Part shown: piece after piece, positions 48,709 through 56,657 of the stretch
Numbering within the stretch: position 1 is the first letter of the stretch
Layout: each line of letters begins with the position of its first letter
Assembly (NCBI RefSeq): GCF_025377685.1
Contig: NZ_JACEHK010000006.1
Span: 186,001-250,000, forward strand
Origin: Anaerobacillus sp. CMMVII
GTDB lineage: Bacteria; Bacillota; Bacilli; Bacillales; Anaerobacillaceae
Length of the DNA: 64,000 bases
Direction: 5' to 3'
Translations under genes and position numbers: made by a program
The notes under the pieces: model-generated
The model's database searches: none
Told to the model about the DNA's origin: nothing
What the model saw: the letters and a program-made list of their open reading frames with translations, nothing else

Positions 48709-48851
48709 TAATCCTTTTCAATTTCAATTCTTGGATTATTTTCTTTCTCTGCATCAACTGGCACGTATCCATAGCCCGTTTCACTAATTTCGATGTTATG
48801 TGGATCTTCTTTCTTATTGTTTATACTTTCATAAAACGGATCTTTATTCAT
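48708..48851 (-). CDS. Small acidic protein, 47 aa
   Basis: MNKDPFYESINNKKEDPHNI..., hydrophilic, ending EIEKD. GAGGTGTGAGC before the ATG at 48851 and a shared terminator at the stop make it a likely gene. No recognised family. Confidence 0.5.
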   Translation of the reverse strand: MNKDPFYESINNKKEDPHNIEISETGYGYVPVDAEKENNPRIEIEKD

Positions 48852-48992
48852 GCTCACACCTCATTCATTTGTATTTCCTTATTCATTATCCCAAAACGCT
48901 TTTGTAATATACTTTTGGTGAAGTTGTCACGGTTTTCCAAAAAATGAATAATCTGTCCTAGGGGGATCTATTCATTTCAAAGGAGGTGTGAA

Positions 48993-49259
48993 ATGATGCC
49001 AAAGTATCGTAGAAAGCCCTTAGTTGTTGAGGCTGTAAAAATTACAAGTCCGATAACAATCCAAACAGCTGAAGGGAAAATGAGTGGAAATGCAGGGGAT
49101 TATTTAATCACTCAATCCGATGGTGCTCAGTATCCAGTTAACGCAGAAACGTTTGAACAAACATATGAACCAGTAAAAACGTATACTGATGCGAAAAACG
49201 TGATGTATAGAGTGTTAAGAAAGTTAAAGAGAAAACTCATAACCGGGGAACAAAACTAA
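48993..49259 (+). CDS. PGDYG-like small protein
   Basis: 88 residues: YRRKPLVVEAVKIT, GNAGDYLITQSDGAQYPVN and FEQTYEP. The pattern of an early VEA(V/I) strand, GD(Y/W) and F...Y is that of small PGDYG-type domain proteins found in Bacillus and phages. Basic C-terminal tail. AAGGAGGTG six bases before the ATG. Function unknown. Confidence 0.6.
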   Translation: MMPKYRRKPLVVEAVKITSPITIQTAEGKMSGNAGDYLITQSDGAQYPVNAETFEQTYEPVKTYTDAKNVMYRVLRKLKRKLITGEQN

Positions 49260-49266
49260 ACAGAAA

Positions 49267-49317
49267 TGAGGCTACACTATCTAGTCATCAACGTATGATG
49301 AAAGATATGTAGCCTCA
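49267..49317. terminator. Large stem-loop between convergent genes
   Basis: Outer 10-bp stem TGAGGCTACA/TGTAGCCTCA with an inner CATC/GATG hairpin; between the PGDYG-like gene and the histidine kinase. Confidence 0.65.
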
Positions 49318-49332
49318 CTCCTGTTGTTATTG

Positions 49333-50798
49333 TTATTTTACAAGTGGCAATATTATTTTAAAGGTTGTTCCGACATTTTCTTCACTTTCAACCTCGAGGG
49401 TTCCTTTATGATCTTTAATAATTTTGAAACAAACCATAAGGCCAAGACCATTTCCTTGTTCTTTCGTCGAGTAAAAAGGTTCACCTAAATGTTGTAATTT
49501 CTCTTTTGGAATTCCAACCCCTTGATCCTCAAGCTCAATAATGACTTTTCCTGATACCTTTTTGACATTGATTTTAAGATCTCCACCTTTAGGCATCGCC
49601 TCTATCGCATTTTTGATTAGATTAAGGAAGACTTGTTTCAGTTGGTTTTCGTCACATTGAATGATTGCTTCGTCAACTTCGAATTGCTTTGAAATTGTCA
49701 CGCGTTTGTATTTGGCTTCGGTCTGTAAGAAGTTCACACTATGATTAAGTGTAGAAATTACATTTTTGTTACTAAATTGTAAAACCTTTGGCTTTGCTAA
49801 AAGCATAAATTCACCAACAATAAAATCAATTCGCTGTATTTCATCTAATAGAATATCAAAATATTGTTGTTTTTCTTCTTCTGTTGTCTCATCTTTTAGA
49901 AATTCCGTATAACCTCTTAAAGATGTTAATGGATTTCGAATTTCGTGGGCAACCCCAGCCGCTAGTTCACCGATCAGGGCAAGCTTTTCAGACCTTAGTA
50001 TCATTTCCTCTACTTTTTTGCGATCGGTTATATCCTTGCGGATGGCGACATATTGGTAAGGTTTGCCGTTATCATCTAAAATGGAACAATCGTCGTATCG
50101 ACCCAATATTCTTTGCCATCTTTTGTAAGATTCTTTACTTCACCTTTCCAAATTTCGCCATTACCAATCTTCTTCCACATATCTTTAAAGAAACTTTTTG
50201 GATGATAGCTAGAGTTCAGAAGTCGATGGTCTTGCCCGAGCAATTCATCACGATTATATTTTGAGATTTCACAAAACGTGTCATTCACATAGGTGATAAT
50301 CCCCTTTTTGTCTGTAATTGCTAAGATAGAAGAAGCATCTAAGGCAAATTTAATATCCGCCAATTCTTTATTTGTACTAGCTAATATTTTTAAAGTGTTT
50401 TTTAAATTTTCTTCCGTATTTTTTCGATCTGTAATATCTGTTCGAATGGAAATGTATTGATATGGTTTACCGGAGTCATCTAAAAATGGAACAATGGTAG
50501 TATGAACCCAATAAATTGTTCCATCCTTTGCTTTGTTTCTTATCTCCCCTGTCCAAACAGTCCCTTTGGAAATGGTTCGGTACATATTTGAAAAGAATTG
50601 CTTTGTATGATGGCCTGAATTAAGGATTCGGTGATTTTGTCCAATTAGCTCAGCCCGGCTAAATTTTGAAATGGTACAAAATTTATCATTCACATAAATA
50701 ATTTTGCCAGTGTGATCCGTTACGGCAATAATTGTTGTTGCATCTAAAGCCAGCTTAATATCTGTGGCAAAATTATGAAGAGAATTATTTATATCCAT
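49333..50798 (-). CDS. Cytosolic PAS-PAS histidine kinase (frameshifted)
   Basis: About 488 residues. Two PAS/PAC modules of nearly identical sequence ([19 protein letters not shown] and [20 protein letters not shown], each ending PYQY(I/V)(S/A)IR-DITDRK), then HisKA with [15 protein letters not shown] and an HATPase domain ([27 protein letters not shown]). No membrane helix. One T is lost near 50,088 ([15 protein letters not shown]). The kinase part resembles Bacillus KinA/KinE-type sporulation kinases. No partner regulator adjacent. Confidence 0.87.
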
Positions 50799-50934
50799 CC
50801 GTTTACCTCACTTCCTATTAAATACACTATGTTAATTCTATTATGCAACAGAAAAAACAATATTTCTATAGTGTTTTCTTTAAAAAATAACGCTATTTTT
50901 GCTTTGTCTGTATAATTTATCACAATTTCAATAA

Positions 50935-50965
50935 AAAACTCTGTACATTTTATGTACAGAGTTTT
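50935..50965 (-). terminator. Terminator of the cheW-like gene
   Basis: 13-bp stem AAAACTCTGTACA/TGTACAGAGTTTT, perfect, then T-rich. Confidence 0.85.
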
Positions 50966-50980
50966 CACACAATAGCTTTA

Positions 50981-51424
50981 TTATGCTTGAATGTTCTTAA
51001 GATCCTCAATCGCTGCAGTTAGTTCGGTAGTATTAATAATAGAAATAATTCGATCCTCCAATAAGACTACGCCTTCTAAATATGTTTGGTTGCTTGAGCC
51101 TAGTAAATGAACTGGTTTAATAAGTGATGTGTCAAAATTGATAATTTCGTTGGTGCTTTCGACCATTAAGGCAATCGTCGTATGTTTCGTTTCAATTAGA
51201 ATATAGCGAGTATTTTCATTGATATCGCTTGATTGACTAAAAAGTAATTTTTTGCAATCAATAATCGGCATGACTTGTTCACGAATATTAATAATTCCTA
51301 CCATGTAATCAGGCATCTGTGGCGTCGGTGTAGTTTCAGATACCTTTTCAATGGAGATGATGTTTGAAATATCTATGCCATATGTTCCACTATCAATCGT
51401 AAATAAAACGAAGTTTGTATTCAT
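50981..51424 (-). CDS. CheW-like adaptor protein
   Basis: 147 residues, a single CheW domain: FVLFTIDSGTYGIDISNI, MVGIINIREQVMPIIDCKKL, ALMVESTNEII, EGVVLLEDRIISIINTTEL. Couples chemoreceptors to CheA; here it stands alone rather than in a che operon, so it may be an accessory CheW. AGAGGG upstream of the ATG. Confidence 0.88.
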   Translation of the reverse strand: MNTNFVLFTIDSGTYGIDISNIISIEKVSETTPTPQMPDYMVGIINIREQVMPIIDCKKLLFSQSSDINENTRYILIETKHTTIALMVESTNEIINFDTSLIKPVHLLGSSNQTYLEGVVLLEDRIISIINTTELTAAIEDLKNIQA

Positions 51425-51584
51425 GTATTCTTCAACCCTCTCTATGTATTAGTCATATTCTATCAAACTATTTTAGTTATAAGAATACCTTCGGTCGAAA
51501 AATTAAAAAACTCGCTAAGATTAATAATGAAAATGACAGTCACCAAATGAATTTATTTTCATGGGGTGACTATCATATAGGAGG

Positions 51585-52292
51585 CTACTGTTTATAGCTA
51601 GGAAAATCAATCTTATGAATATTTCCAGGTTCTTGCCTTTTCGTTAATTCCTCAAGAGCAACTTGTAACACTTTCATTTGGGTAGTTTTATCATTTGGTT
51701 TTCCCAAAGAGTGACCAAACTGAAACCCAATTGGATGAATAGCTCTTGGTGGTCTCATTAAACTCGATTGTTCGACATCAAGAGTGATGAGTGACGTTGG
51801 TATTCCTTGAGCTTCGATTCCACGCTGCACTGTAACTACAGTGCGATGACAAAGTGGTCAGCCAGCTGTTAATAATACGGCATCTGCTTTTGAACGAACA
51901 ACCTCCTTGACGAGGGCTGGAATTGTTTCTTTATTAATTTTGTTTAAGCGCATCGAATAACCCATCATTGTTAAGTGCTTTTCAGCGACACCACCAAGGT
52001 CCCCATCTTCGACCATTTCCCTTAGTCGATCTATTGGGAAAACACAATTGATATCTTCTTTAGGATAGTCGGTATTATAATGGTCTTTTGGTGCGGAATG
52101 GGTAACTGTTAAGTCTTTTGGGTCTACATTTCCAGGAATAATTCGAAACGTTGCATCACCTTCAGCTGGGTCGGTGTTGTAAGGTTCTTGGTCCTTTAAA
52201 TGTACTCCTGAAGTTGATACGATCATAATCGTTAACTCATGTAACGGCTTATCGTTAGGTGTATATGGTATGGCTTTTCGCGATAGTTCCAT
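51585..52292 (-). CDS. Selenoprotein of the GrdB/PrdB-like reductase family (in-frame UGA)
   Basis: 235 residues when UGA 51860-51858 is read as selenocysteine (residue 145): LLTAG-U-PLCHRTVV, then 90 further residues to the stop at 51585. The motif U-x-x-C is the redox motif expected in this family; the frame on both sides is continuous and family-like (TIMIVSTSGVHLKDQEPYNT before, VQRGIEAQGIPTSLITLD and MRPPRAIHPIGFQFG after). An 18-base perfect hairpin begins 13 bases after the UGA. Relatives are selenoprotein B of glycine/betaine/sarcosine reductase and PrdB of D-proline reductase, but this is a short stand-alone form; the substrate is unknown. ATG 52292 follows AGGAGG. 25 bp behind the peroxiredoxin gene. 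Confidence 0.82.
51827..51844 (-). promoter_or_regulatory. SECIS-like hairpin of the GrdB-like gene
   Basis: GCACTGTAGTTACAGTGC: 7-bp perfect stem with loop AGTT. The loop begins 20 bases after UGA and has G in its first two bases, as the bacterial SECIS consensus (a short loop 16-37 nt downstream) requires. Confidence 0.75.
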
Positions 52293-52317
52293 ACACAACC
52301 TCCTTATTTACAATGTT

Positions 52318-52818
52318 TTATAACTTGCGTAACACATCAAAAATTTCTTCGTTATCTGGTTGCTCACCAATTGGATGGACATCAATAAACTGAACGATTC
52401 CTTCTTTATCAATGATCATTAGAGCGCGCTCAGAAGCCCCATATGCAGGCTCTTCTGGGTTTGTTCTGAGTACACCGTATTTCTCCGATACTTCCCCATG
52501 CGGATAAAAATCTGCGCACAACGGATAAGAAATCCCACCAATTGATTTTGCCCATGCATTGTGACTATGGACACTATCGACACTTATACCCAAGACCTGG
52601 GTATCAAACTCCTCAAAACGAGAAAGATCATCCTCGTATGAAGGCATTTGCGCGCCTCAGACTGGAGTCCAATCTAGAGGGTAAAAGACTAAAAATACAT
52701 TTTTTGAGCCGCGAAATTCACTTAGCGAAACTTTGCGGTCACCGTGAGCTAATAACGTAAAGTCTGGTGCTTGGTCGCCGACTTTAAGTGTTTTTGTTTC
52801 AAGAGCTCCTTTAGGCAT
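52318..52818 (-). CDS. Selenocysteine-containing peroxiredoxin (in-frame UGA)
   Basis: 166 residues of the AhpC/TSA family. Reads openly from the ATG at 52818 (GGGGAG six bases upstream) through UGA at 52659-52657. UGA falls at residue 54 in FYPLDWTPV-U-GAQMPSYEDDL, exactly the peroxidatic cysteine site of T-P-V-C peroxiredoxins. A second cysteine in SYPLCADFYPHG could resolve. The rest (VGDQAPDFTLLAH, VLGISVDSVHSHNAWA, YGVLRTNPEEPAYGASERAL) is typical. Reduces peroxides, with Sec giving faster chemistry. A possible SECIS hairpin lies 20 bases after the UGA. Confidence 0.85.
52618..52637 (-). promoter_or_regulatory. Candidate SECIS hairpin of the peroxiredoxin gene
   Basis: ACGAG-GATGATCTTT-CTCGT: 5-bp stem, 10-base loop beginning with G. 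The loop starts 24 bases after the UGA, within the consensus window. Weaker than the partner gene's hairpin. Confidence 0.5.
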
Positions 52819-52889
52819 CAAAAACTCCCCTTTCGTATACTTTTTGTAACATCATATATTATCGCCACTTTCATTTTAATTAACCTCAG

Positions 52890-52945
52890 ATTTAATGAAA
52901 TTCTAAAATTATTATTTTGCTATTAAGGTAATTATGAAATTCATC
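52890..52945. repeat. Dispersed repeat, family B, copy 2
   Basis: ATTTAATGAAATTCTAAAAT...GCTATTAAGGTAATTATGAAATTCAT, upstream of the selenoprotein pair. Shortened relative to copy 1. Confidence 0.45.
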
Positions 52946-53000
52946 TATTGTCAAAGATAAGCACAAAACACCCTTTTTTTGAGCATTGACGAGAAAAAAA

Positions 53001-53019
53001 GCATGGATGTTATCCATGC
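53001..53019 (-). terminator. Terminator of the HEAT-repeat gene
   Basis: 8-bp stem GCATGGAT/ATCCATGC with a 3-base loop; T7 on the minus strand follows. Confidence 0.8.
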
Positions 53020-53027
53020 CGAGCAAA

Positions 53028-54155
53028 TTATTCTGTTTTTCTAGCGTTTGTCATTTGTTGCCAAACAGACCCGGCAGCTTCCTCGCCGTTTTCGATGCGC
53101 TTGATTGCCATTTTTATTTGCAGGCTTACTTCAAATTCTGGGTCTTCCTCCGCTTCTTTTAGAGCGGATAAGGCACTTTCATCACCGACTTCATATAAAA
53201 ACATAGCAGCCCGCCAACGAACAAGCTTGTTCTTATCCTTTAGGGCTTCCATTATCGCAGGAATTGCTTTGGAATTTCCAATGTCTGATAAACAATCACC
53301 CGCAGTTCTTCTGACTGTGACAGAGCGATCTTTTAGTCCTTCATATAAGTATGTGAGAACAGCTTCGTCTTCAATCATCCCTAAGTAAACAACCGCTTGA
53401 CGGCGTATTGAAGTATTTTCATCGCGTAATGCTTTGACTAACAATGGAATATCTTCTTGTTTTGGGTCCATCTTATCAAGAGCAGCATAACGAACTTTCC
53501 AATCATCACTTTCAAATGCTTTTGCTACTTCGTCTGAAGAGATTTTTACCCGACTTGGCCGCTCGTCCGCTTTTTTAAATGCAGCTGCCACTAATTCGTC
53601 TAGACGAGTCTGATCATACGCTGCAGAAAGCTCCTCAACCACTTCTTCGGCAACAGCTTCGATATCACCGTAACGAACGCCATATTCTTTCCACTGGCGC
53701 TCTTTTACGAGGTTCTCTGCTGCCGATTGTGCTTTTAATATAGCTTCCTTGAAACGATCAGGTAAACCAAAACGTCTTTCCCCATCGCCCTCTTCAATTT
53801 TGATTTGGATCGGAATACCACGGAACATATGGACGAACACTTTTAGTTCGCCAAATGTTTCTTGAGGACCGTTTTGCTGAGGATCGACACCTTCAACAGT
53901 TTCACCAAATGCTTCACGCACTTGTGGTAATATCAGCTTCCAATCAACTTTCGGATGCCGTCCGACGGCGATAAAATTGGTCACTTGATAAACATCTGTA
54001 ACGCCTTCTATATCTAGTAACATTTTTAAATGGTGTGGGGCATTTTCTTTTTCGGCCTTTTTAAAATTATAGGATTGGTTCTCTGGCAGGCTTGTATCTA
54101 GATTTATTTTCATAGAATTTGGACTCGGTGTAGGTTCAATAGAAACTAATTTCAA
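53028..54155 (-). CDS. CvfC/YpgR-like protein: NifU-N-like domain plus HEAT repeats
   Basis: About 375 residues. N-terminal domain with PTPSPNSMKINLDTSLP (Scaffold/NifU N-type) to about residue 85, a middle domain, then HEAT-like repeats from about residue 215 (DWKVRYAALDKMDPKQEDIP, ENTSIRRQAVVYLGMIEDEA, RSVTVRRTAGDCLSDIGNSK, NKLVRWRAAMFLYEVGDESA). The order is that of the 'conserved virulence factor C' family of Firmicutes. Probably an adaptor; role unknown. TTG start at 54155 after AAGGAG; no suitable ATG. Confidence 0.8.
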   Translation of the reverse strand: MKLVSIEPTPSPNSMKINLDTSLPENQSYNFKKAEKENAPHHLKMLLDIEGVTDVYQVTNFIAVGRHPKVDWKLILPQVREAFGETVEGVDPQQNGPQETFGELKVFVHMFRGIPIQIKIEEGDGERRFGLPDRFKEAILKAQSAAENLVKERQWKEYGVRYGDIEAVAEEVVEELSAAYDQTRLDELVAAAFKKADERPSRVKISSDEVAKAFESDDWKVRYAALDKMDPKQEDIPLLVKALRDENTSIRRQAVVYLGMIEDEAVLTYLYEGLKDRSVTVRRTAGDCLSDIGNSKAIPAIMEALKDKNKLVRWRAAMFLYEVGDESALSALKEAEEDPEFEVSLQIKMAIKRIENGEEAAGSVWQQMTNARKTE

Positions 54156-54349
54156 ATCGGTCACTCCTTTTTCTTTATGCTTTAATGATCGTAACATATA
54201 AAAAAGGTAAGCTCCAATAACCTGCTTACAGACAAGAGCTTAGGGGGAAGAACCAGGAAATACTCATATTTTTGCAGACATTAAAAATGTGCCCAAACTG
54301 TTGTAGCAAATCCACAAAATGAAGCCTAAATCGTAAATCGAACAAAAAA

Positions 54350-54380
54350 GGAGACTAAACCTTTGCAGATTTAGTCTCTT
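54350..54380. terminator. Terminator of the DUF1028 gene
   Basis: Stem GAGACTAAA/TTTAGTCTC with a 10-base loop and flanking A and T runs. Confidence 0.8.
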
Positions 54381-54384
54381 TTTC

Positions 54385-55257
54385 TTATTGCCCTACTTTA
54401 TTTATTAAAAATTGCAATACTTTCTTGTCGATCTTTCCCTTCTCTTGCTGACGTTCTTCAAAATTTTCAGTGAGAATAAATTGGTTTAACGCTTCAGCAA
54501 AGTCCTCAGTTTTACAGGCGTCGACTCTTAAATAGCCTAGTGTTTGTAAGGCTTTACTGATTTCTATCATTGTCTCTTCGTCAATATTAATTACATCTCC
54601 CTCTTTTGGTTTGCTAAAGTATAATTGTTGTAATTCATAAATTCGAATCAGTTCTTTTATTGGGTCAGGGTGATCATCTACGCGAAGGTCAATCGCTCGG
54701 TCATTATAACCGCCGTAACCACCCTCTTCTTTTACAATTAGAAGTGCTGCAGACTGTTTGCCGCGTGAATCTCCCCCAGCCTCTTGGGCAGCATCTAGTG
54801 CCGCTAACAGTCGCTCTGCAAGTGTTCCTGCTGTTCCTTTAAAGGTTTCTGCCATTGCTTTTACTGTTTCTTCACTAACTAAAATGTTTCCTTGAGCAGC
54901 AAAGTGCTCTTCAGCAATTCCTCCAGCCCAATCAAAACAATTATCACCTGTAAATGTCGCCGCATTTCCATTTGCGTCCACAATTCCAACTTGGCGTAGT
55001 GCTCGGTCTTCATCCTCATCAGTTAATAAATTAATTGTTTCTTGCGCAGTTTTGCCAGAGGCCATTAGCTCTAGCCCCTTTGGACCGTATGTAGTATTTG
55101 CATAGGATTGTGTTGCGACAGCTCCCACACCAGCTTTGGCCCAAGGAACTACAGCCCCAACACCTAAAAATTTCGACTGAACTGCTATCCCCAATTCTTT
55201 CGTGGTCGGATCGAAACCTACAATGGAGAAAGTGGCTACAAGATCTTTTTGTTTCAT
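54385..55257 (-). CDS. DUF1028 protein (Ntn-hydrolase-like)
   Basis: 290 residues. TFSIVGFDPTTKELGIAVQS, VGAVATQSYANTTYGPKGLE and SAALLIVKEEGGYGGYNDRAIDLRVD are the DUF1028 landmarks; the fold is Ntn-hydrolase-like. The C-terminal 85 residues hold a peptidoglycan-binding-like helical segment (EISKALQTLGYLRVD). Function unproven; relatives occur with amino-acid or creatinine-type catabolism. GAGGTG before the ATG; 6 bp after the DUF1284 gene. Confidence 0.82.
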   Translation of the reverse strand: MKQKDLVATFSIVGFDPTTKELGIAVQSKFLGVGAVVPWAKAGVGAVATQSYANTTYGPKGLELMASGKTAQETINLLTDEDEDRALRQVGIVDANGNAATFTGDNCFDWAGGIAEEHFAAQGNILVSEETVKAMAETFKGTAGTLAERLLAALDAAQEAGGDSRGKQSAALLIVKEEGGYGGYNDRAIDLRVDDHPDPIKELIRIYELQQLYFSKPKEGDVINIDEETMIEISKALQTLGYLRVDACKTEDFAEALNQFILTENFEERQQEKGKIDKKVLQFLINKVGQ

Positions 55258-55263
55258 TGCAAA

Positions 55264-55686
55264 TCACCTCTTCGTTTGATTTAGCTTTTCAATACCTGAT
55301 TTACACACACCATACCCTAGCCAACTACAGTCTTTACATAAATAATCTAAGTCATCGGGTTTAACCATCTTTGCTGTCCACTTTAAAAGATCACTTTTTT
55401 GGTATGGTTTATCCTTTTCAAGCCTTAGATGTTCAATCACTTTTTGATCCATGGTTTTTACATGTTGATCAGACCCAACGCTTGCCACACAAATGGTTCC
55501 ACCATTGTGAGGACATGCGGTACAGGCATCATCTAGTGTGGCAACAACACGAATTGGAAAGTCTATTTCATCGTTTCTAATGTCCTCAACAATTGACCCC
55601 ATTTTTATGACGAATTCAGGGCTATACCCCATCCCTTGAAATCCATGAACACATAATAAATGGTGTCCTCTTAATGTTTTTTCCAT
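55264..55686 (-). CDS. DUF1284 cysteine-rich protein
   Basis: 140 residues. LRGHHLLCVHGFQGMGYS at the N-terminus and cysteine pairs CTACPH, CVASV, CKDCSWLGYGVC suggest an iron-sulfur or zinc site, as in DUF1284 proteins. Role unknown. Start at 55686 after AGAGGTG. It lies just upstream of the DUF1028 gene, same unit. Confidence 0.8.
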   Translation of the reverse strand: MEKTLRGHHLLCVHGFQGMGYSPEFVIKMGSIVEDIRNDEIDFPIRVVATLDDACTACPHNGGTICVASVGSDQHVKTMDQKVIEHLRLEKDKPYQKSDLLKWTAKMVKPDDLDYLCKDCSWLGYGVCKSGIEKLNQTKR

Positions 55687-55778
55687 AAGCACCTCTAAAG
55701 TACAATATATTTACTCTTTGTCAAACTAATAGTACTATTTCGATACTTTTGGTGTGAATTCCTGCGAACATGAAAAAA

Positions 55779-55800
55779 AGCTTGGACCAAAGTCCAAGCT
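55779..55800 (-). terminator. Terminator of the SASP gene
   Basis: 9-bp stem AGCTTGGAC/GTCCAAGCT, then T7 on the minus strand. Confidence 0.85.
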
Positions 55801-55896
55801 CCATGCTGTTGAGGTTTTCTAAACAACCTGAGGAGAATCTATGATTAGGTCGCTTATGAGGTTGTACAAGGTGCTTTTGATAGTAGCTTTGAGACC

Positions 55897-56169
55897 TCAT
55901 TTTCCAAGGTTGTTTTTTGCCATGTTTATCATTTCTTTTACCATACTTCCCCCAATTTGGCCGCCAACTTGACCTGCTTGTTTTGAGGTTAAGTTGCCGT
56001 TATTGCCTTTTTTTAGAGGAACATTTAACTCTTTAGCCACTTCATACTTAACGTCATCAGGCGAGGCAGGGTCAACCTCATAGCCAATGTTTGCCATCAC
56101 ATTAGCTTTGAATTGATTTACTCCATCTTGAGCTTCTGGAACAAGCAGTCTCCGTTTTCTTCTTGGCAT
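55897..56169 (-). CDS. Alpha/beta-type small acid-soluble spore protein
   Basis: 90 residues. Binds and protects DNA in dormant spores. The conserved core is present: KANVMANIGYEVDP (germination-protease and first DNA-binding helix) and LTSKQAGQVGGQIGGSMVKEM (second helix). Longer, basic N-terminus MPRRKRRLLVPEAQ. Expected to be expressed in the forespore (sigma-G). It begins 2 bp after an upstream 85-aa gene. Confidence 0.93.
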   Translation of the reverse strand: MPRRKRRLLVPEAQDGVNQFKANVMANIGYEVDPASPDDVKYEVAKELNVPLKKGNNGNLTSKQAGQVGGQIGGSMVKEMINMAKNNLGK

Positions 56170-56171
56170 AA

Positions 56172-56429
56172 CTATTCAATTCCTTCAAAATCAGTATAAA
56201 ATACTGGATTAATTAGTGAGGATGTTGTAAAATCAAGCTCTTCAATATCGTGACCGTTGGCATAATACTTAATTTCTTGTTCTATTTTGTTCAGATCATC
56301 TTCAATCAAATCAACGGCTTGGTTACTGCTTCTTAGTTCATCTGCTTGGTTTCGGAGCATTTTTCGAGTTTCTGTTAAGACATATAACCGTTCTAATTTC
56401 TCAAAGTAAGTCAAAGGTTGATGTTCCAT
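56172..56429 (-). CDS. Hypothetical helical protein encoded with SASP
   Basis: 85 residues, helical and acidic: LTYFEKLERLYVLTETRKML, ADELRSSNQAVDLIEDDLNK. ATG 56429 follows GGAGGGTACC. Placed 2 bp before the SASP start, so probably translated together and perhaps made in sporulation. Family not recognised. Confidence 0.6.
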   Translation of the reverse strand: MEHQPLTYFEKLERLYVLTETRKMLRNQADELRSSNQAVDLIEDDLNKIEQEIKYYANGHDIEELDFTTSSLINPVFYTDFEGIE

Positions 56430-56538
56430 GGTACCCTCCATGCATTTTATTTTTAGTTTGTACCATTGTTTTACACTTATTCGATGATGCGGTTTCCTTC
56501 AAATTGTTTTATTTGTTTTTCATTTTTAGGCATAAAAA

Positions 56539-56559
56539 AGAAGTGCACATCGCACTTCT
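56539..56559 (-). terminator. Terminator of the K+ channel operon
   Basis: 8-bp stem AGAAGTGC/GCACTTCT, 5-base loop, T6 on the minus strand. Confidence 0.75.
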
Positions 56560-56657
56560 AGATTAACTATAATAAATTGAGGAAATTCACACGAATACCT
56601 ACTAAAATATGTAAAAAGATTACGCTAAGTAATGAGTGTTGGTATGCCTGCAGATAA

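Noticed and set aside
51858-51860. UGA in the GrdB-like gene as an ordinary stop or sequencing error
   Set aside because: It replaces a motif cysteine, the frame continues with family-like sequence and a SECIS-like hairpin, and the neighbouring gene shows the same. Errors elsewhere in the window are single-base losses, not substitutions.
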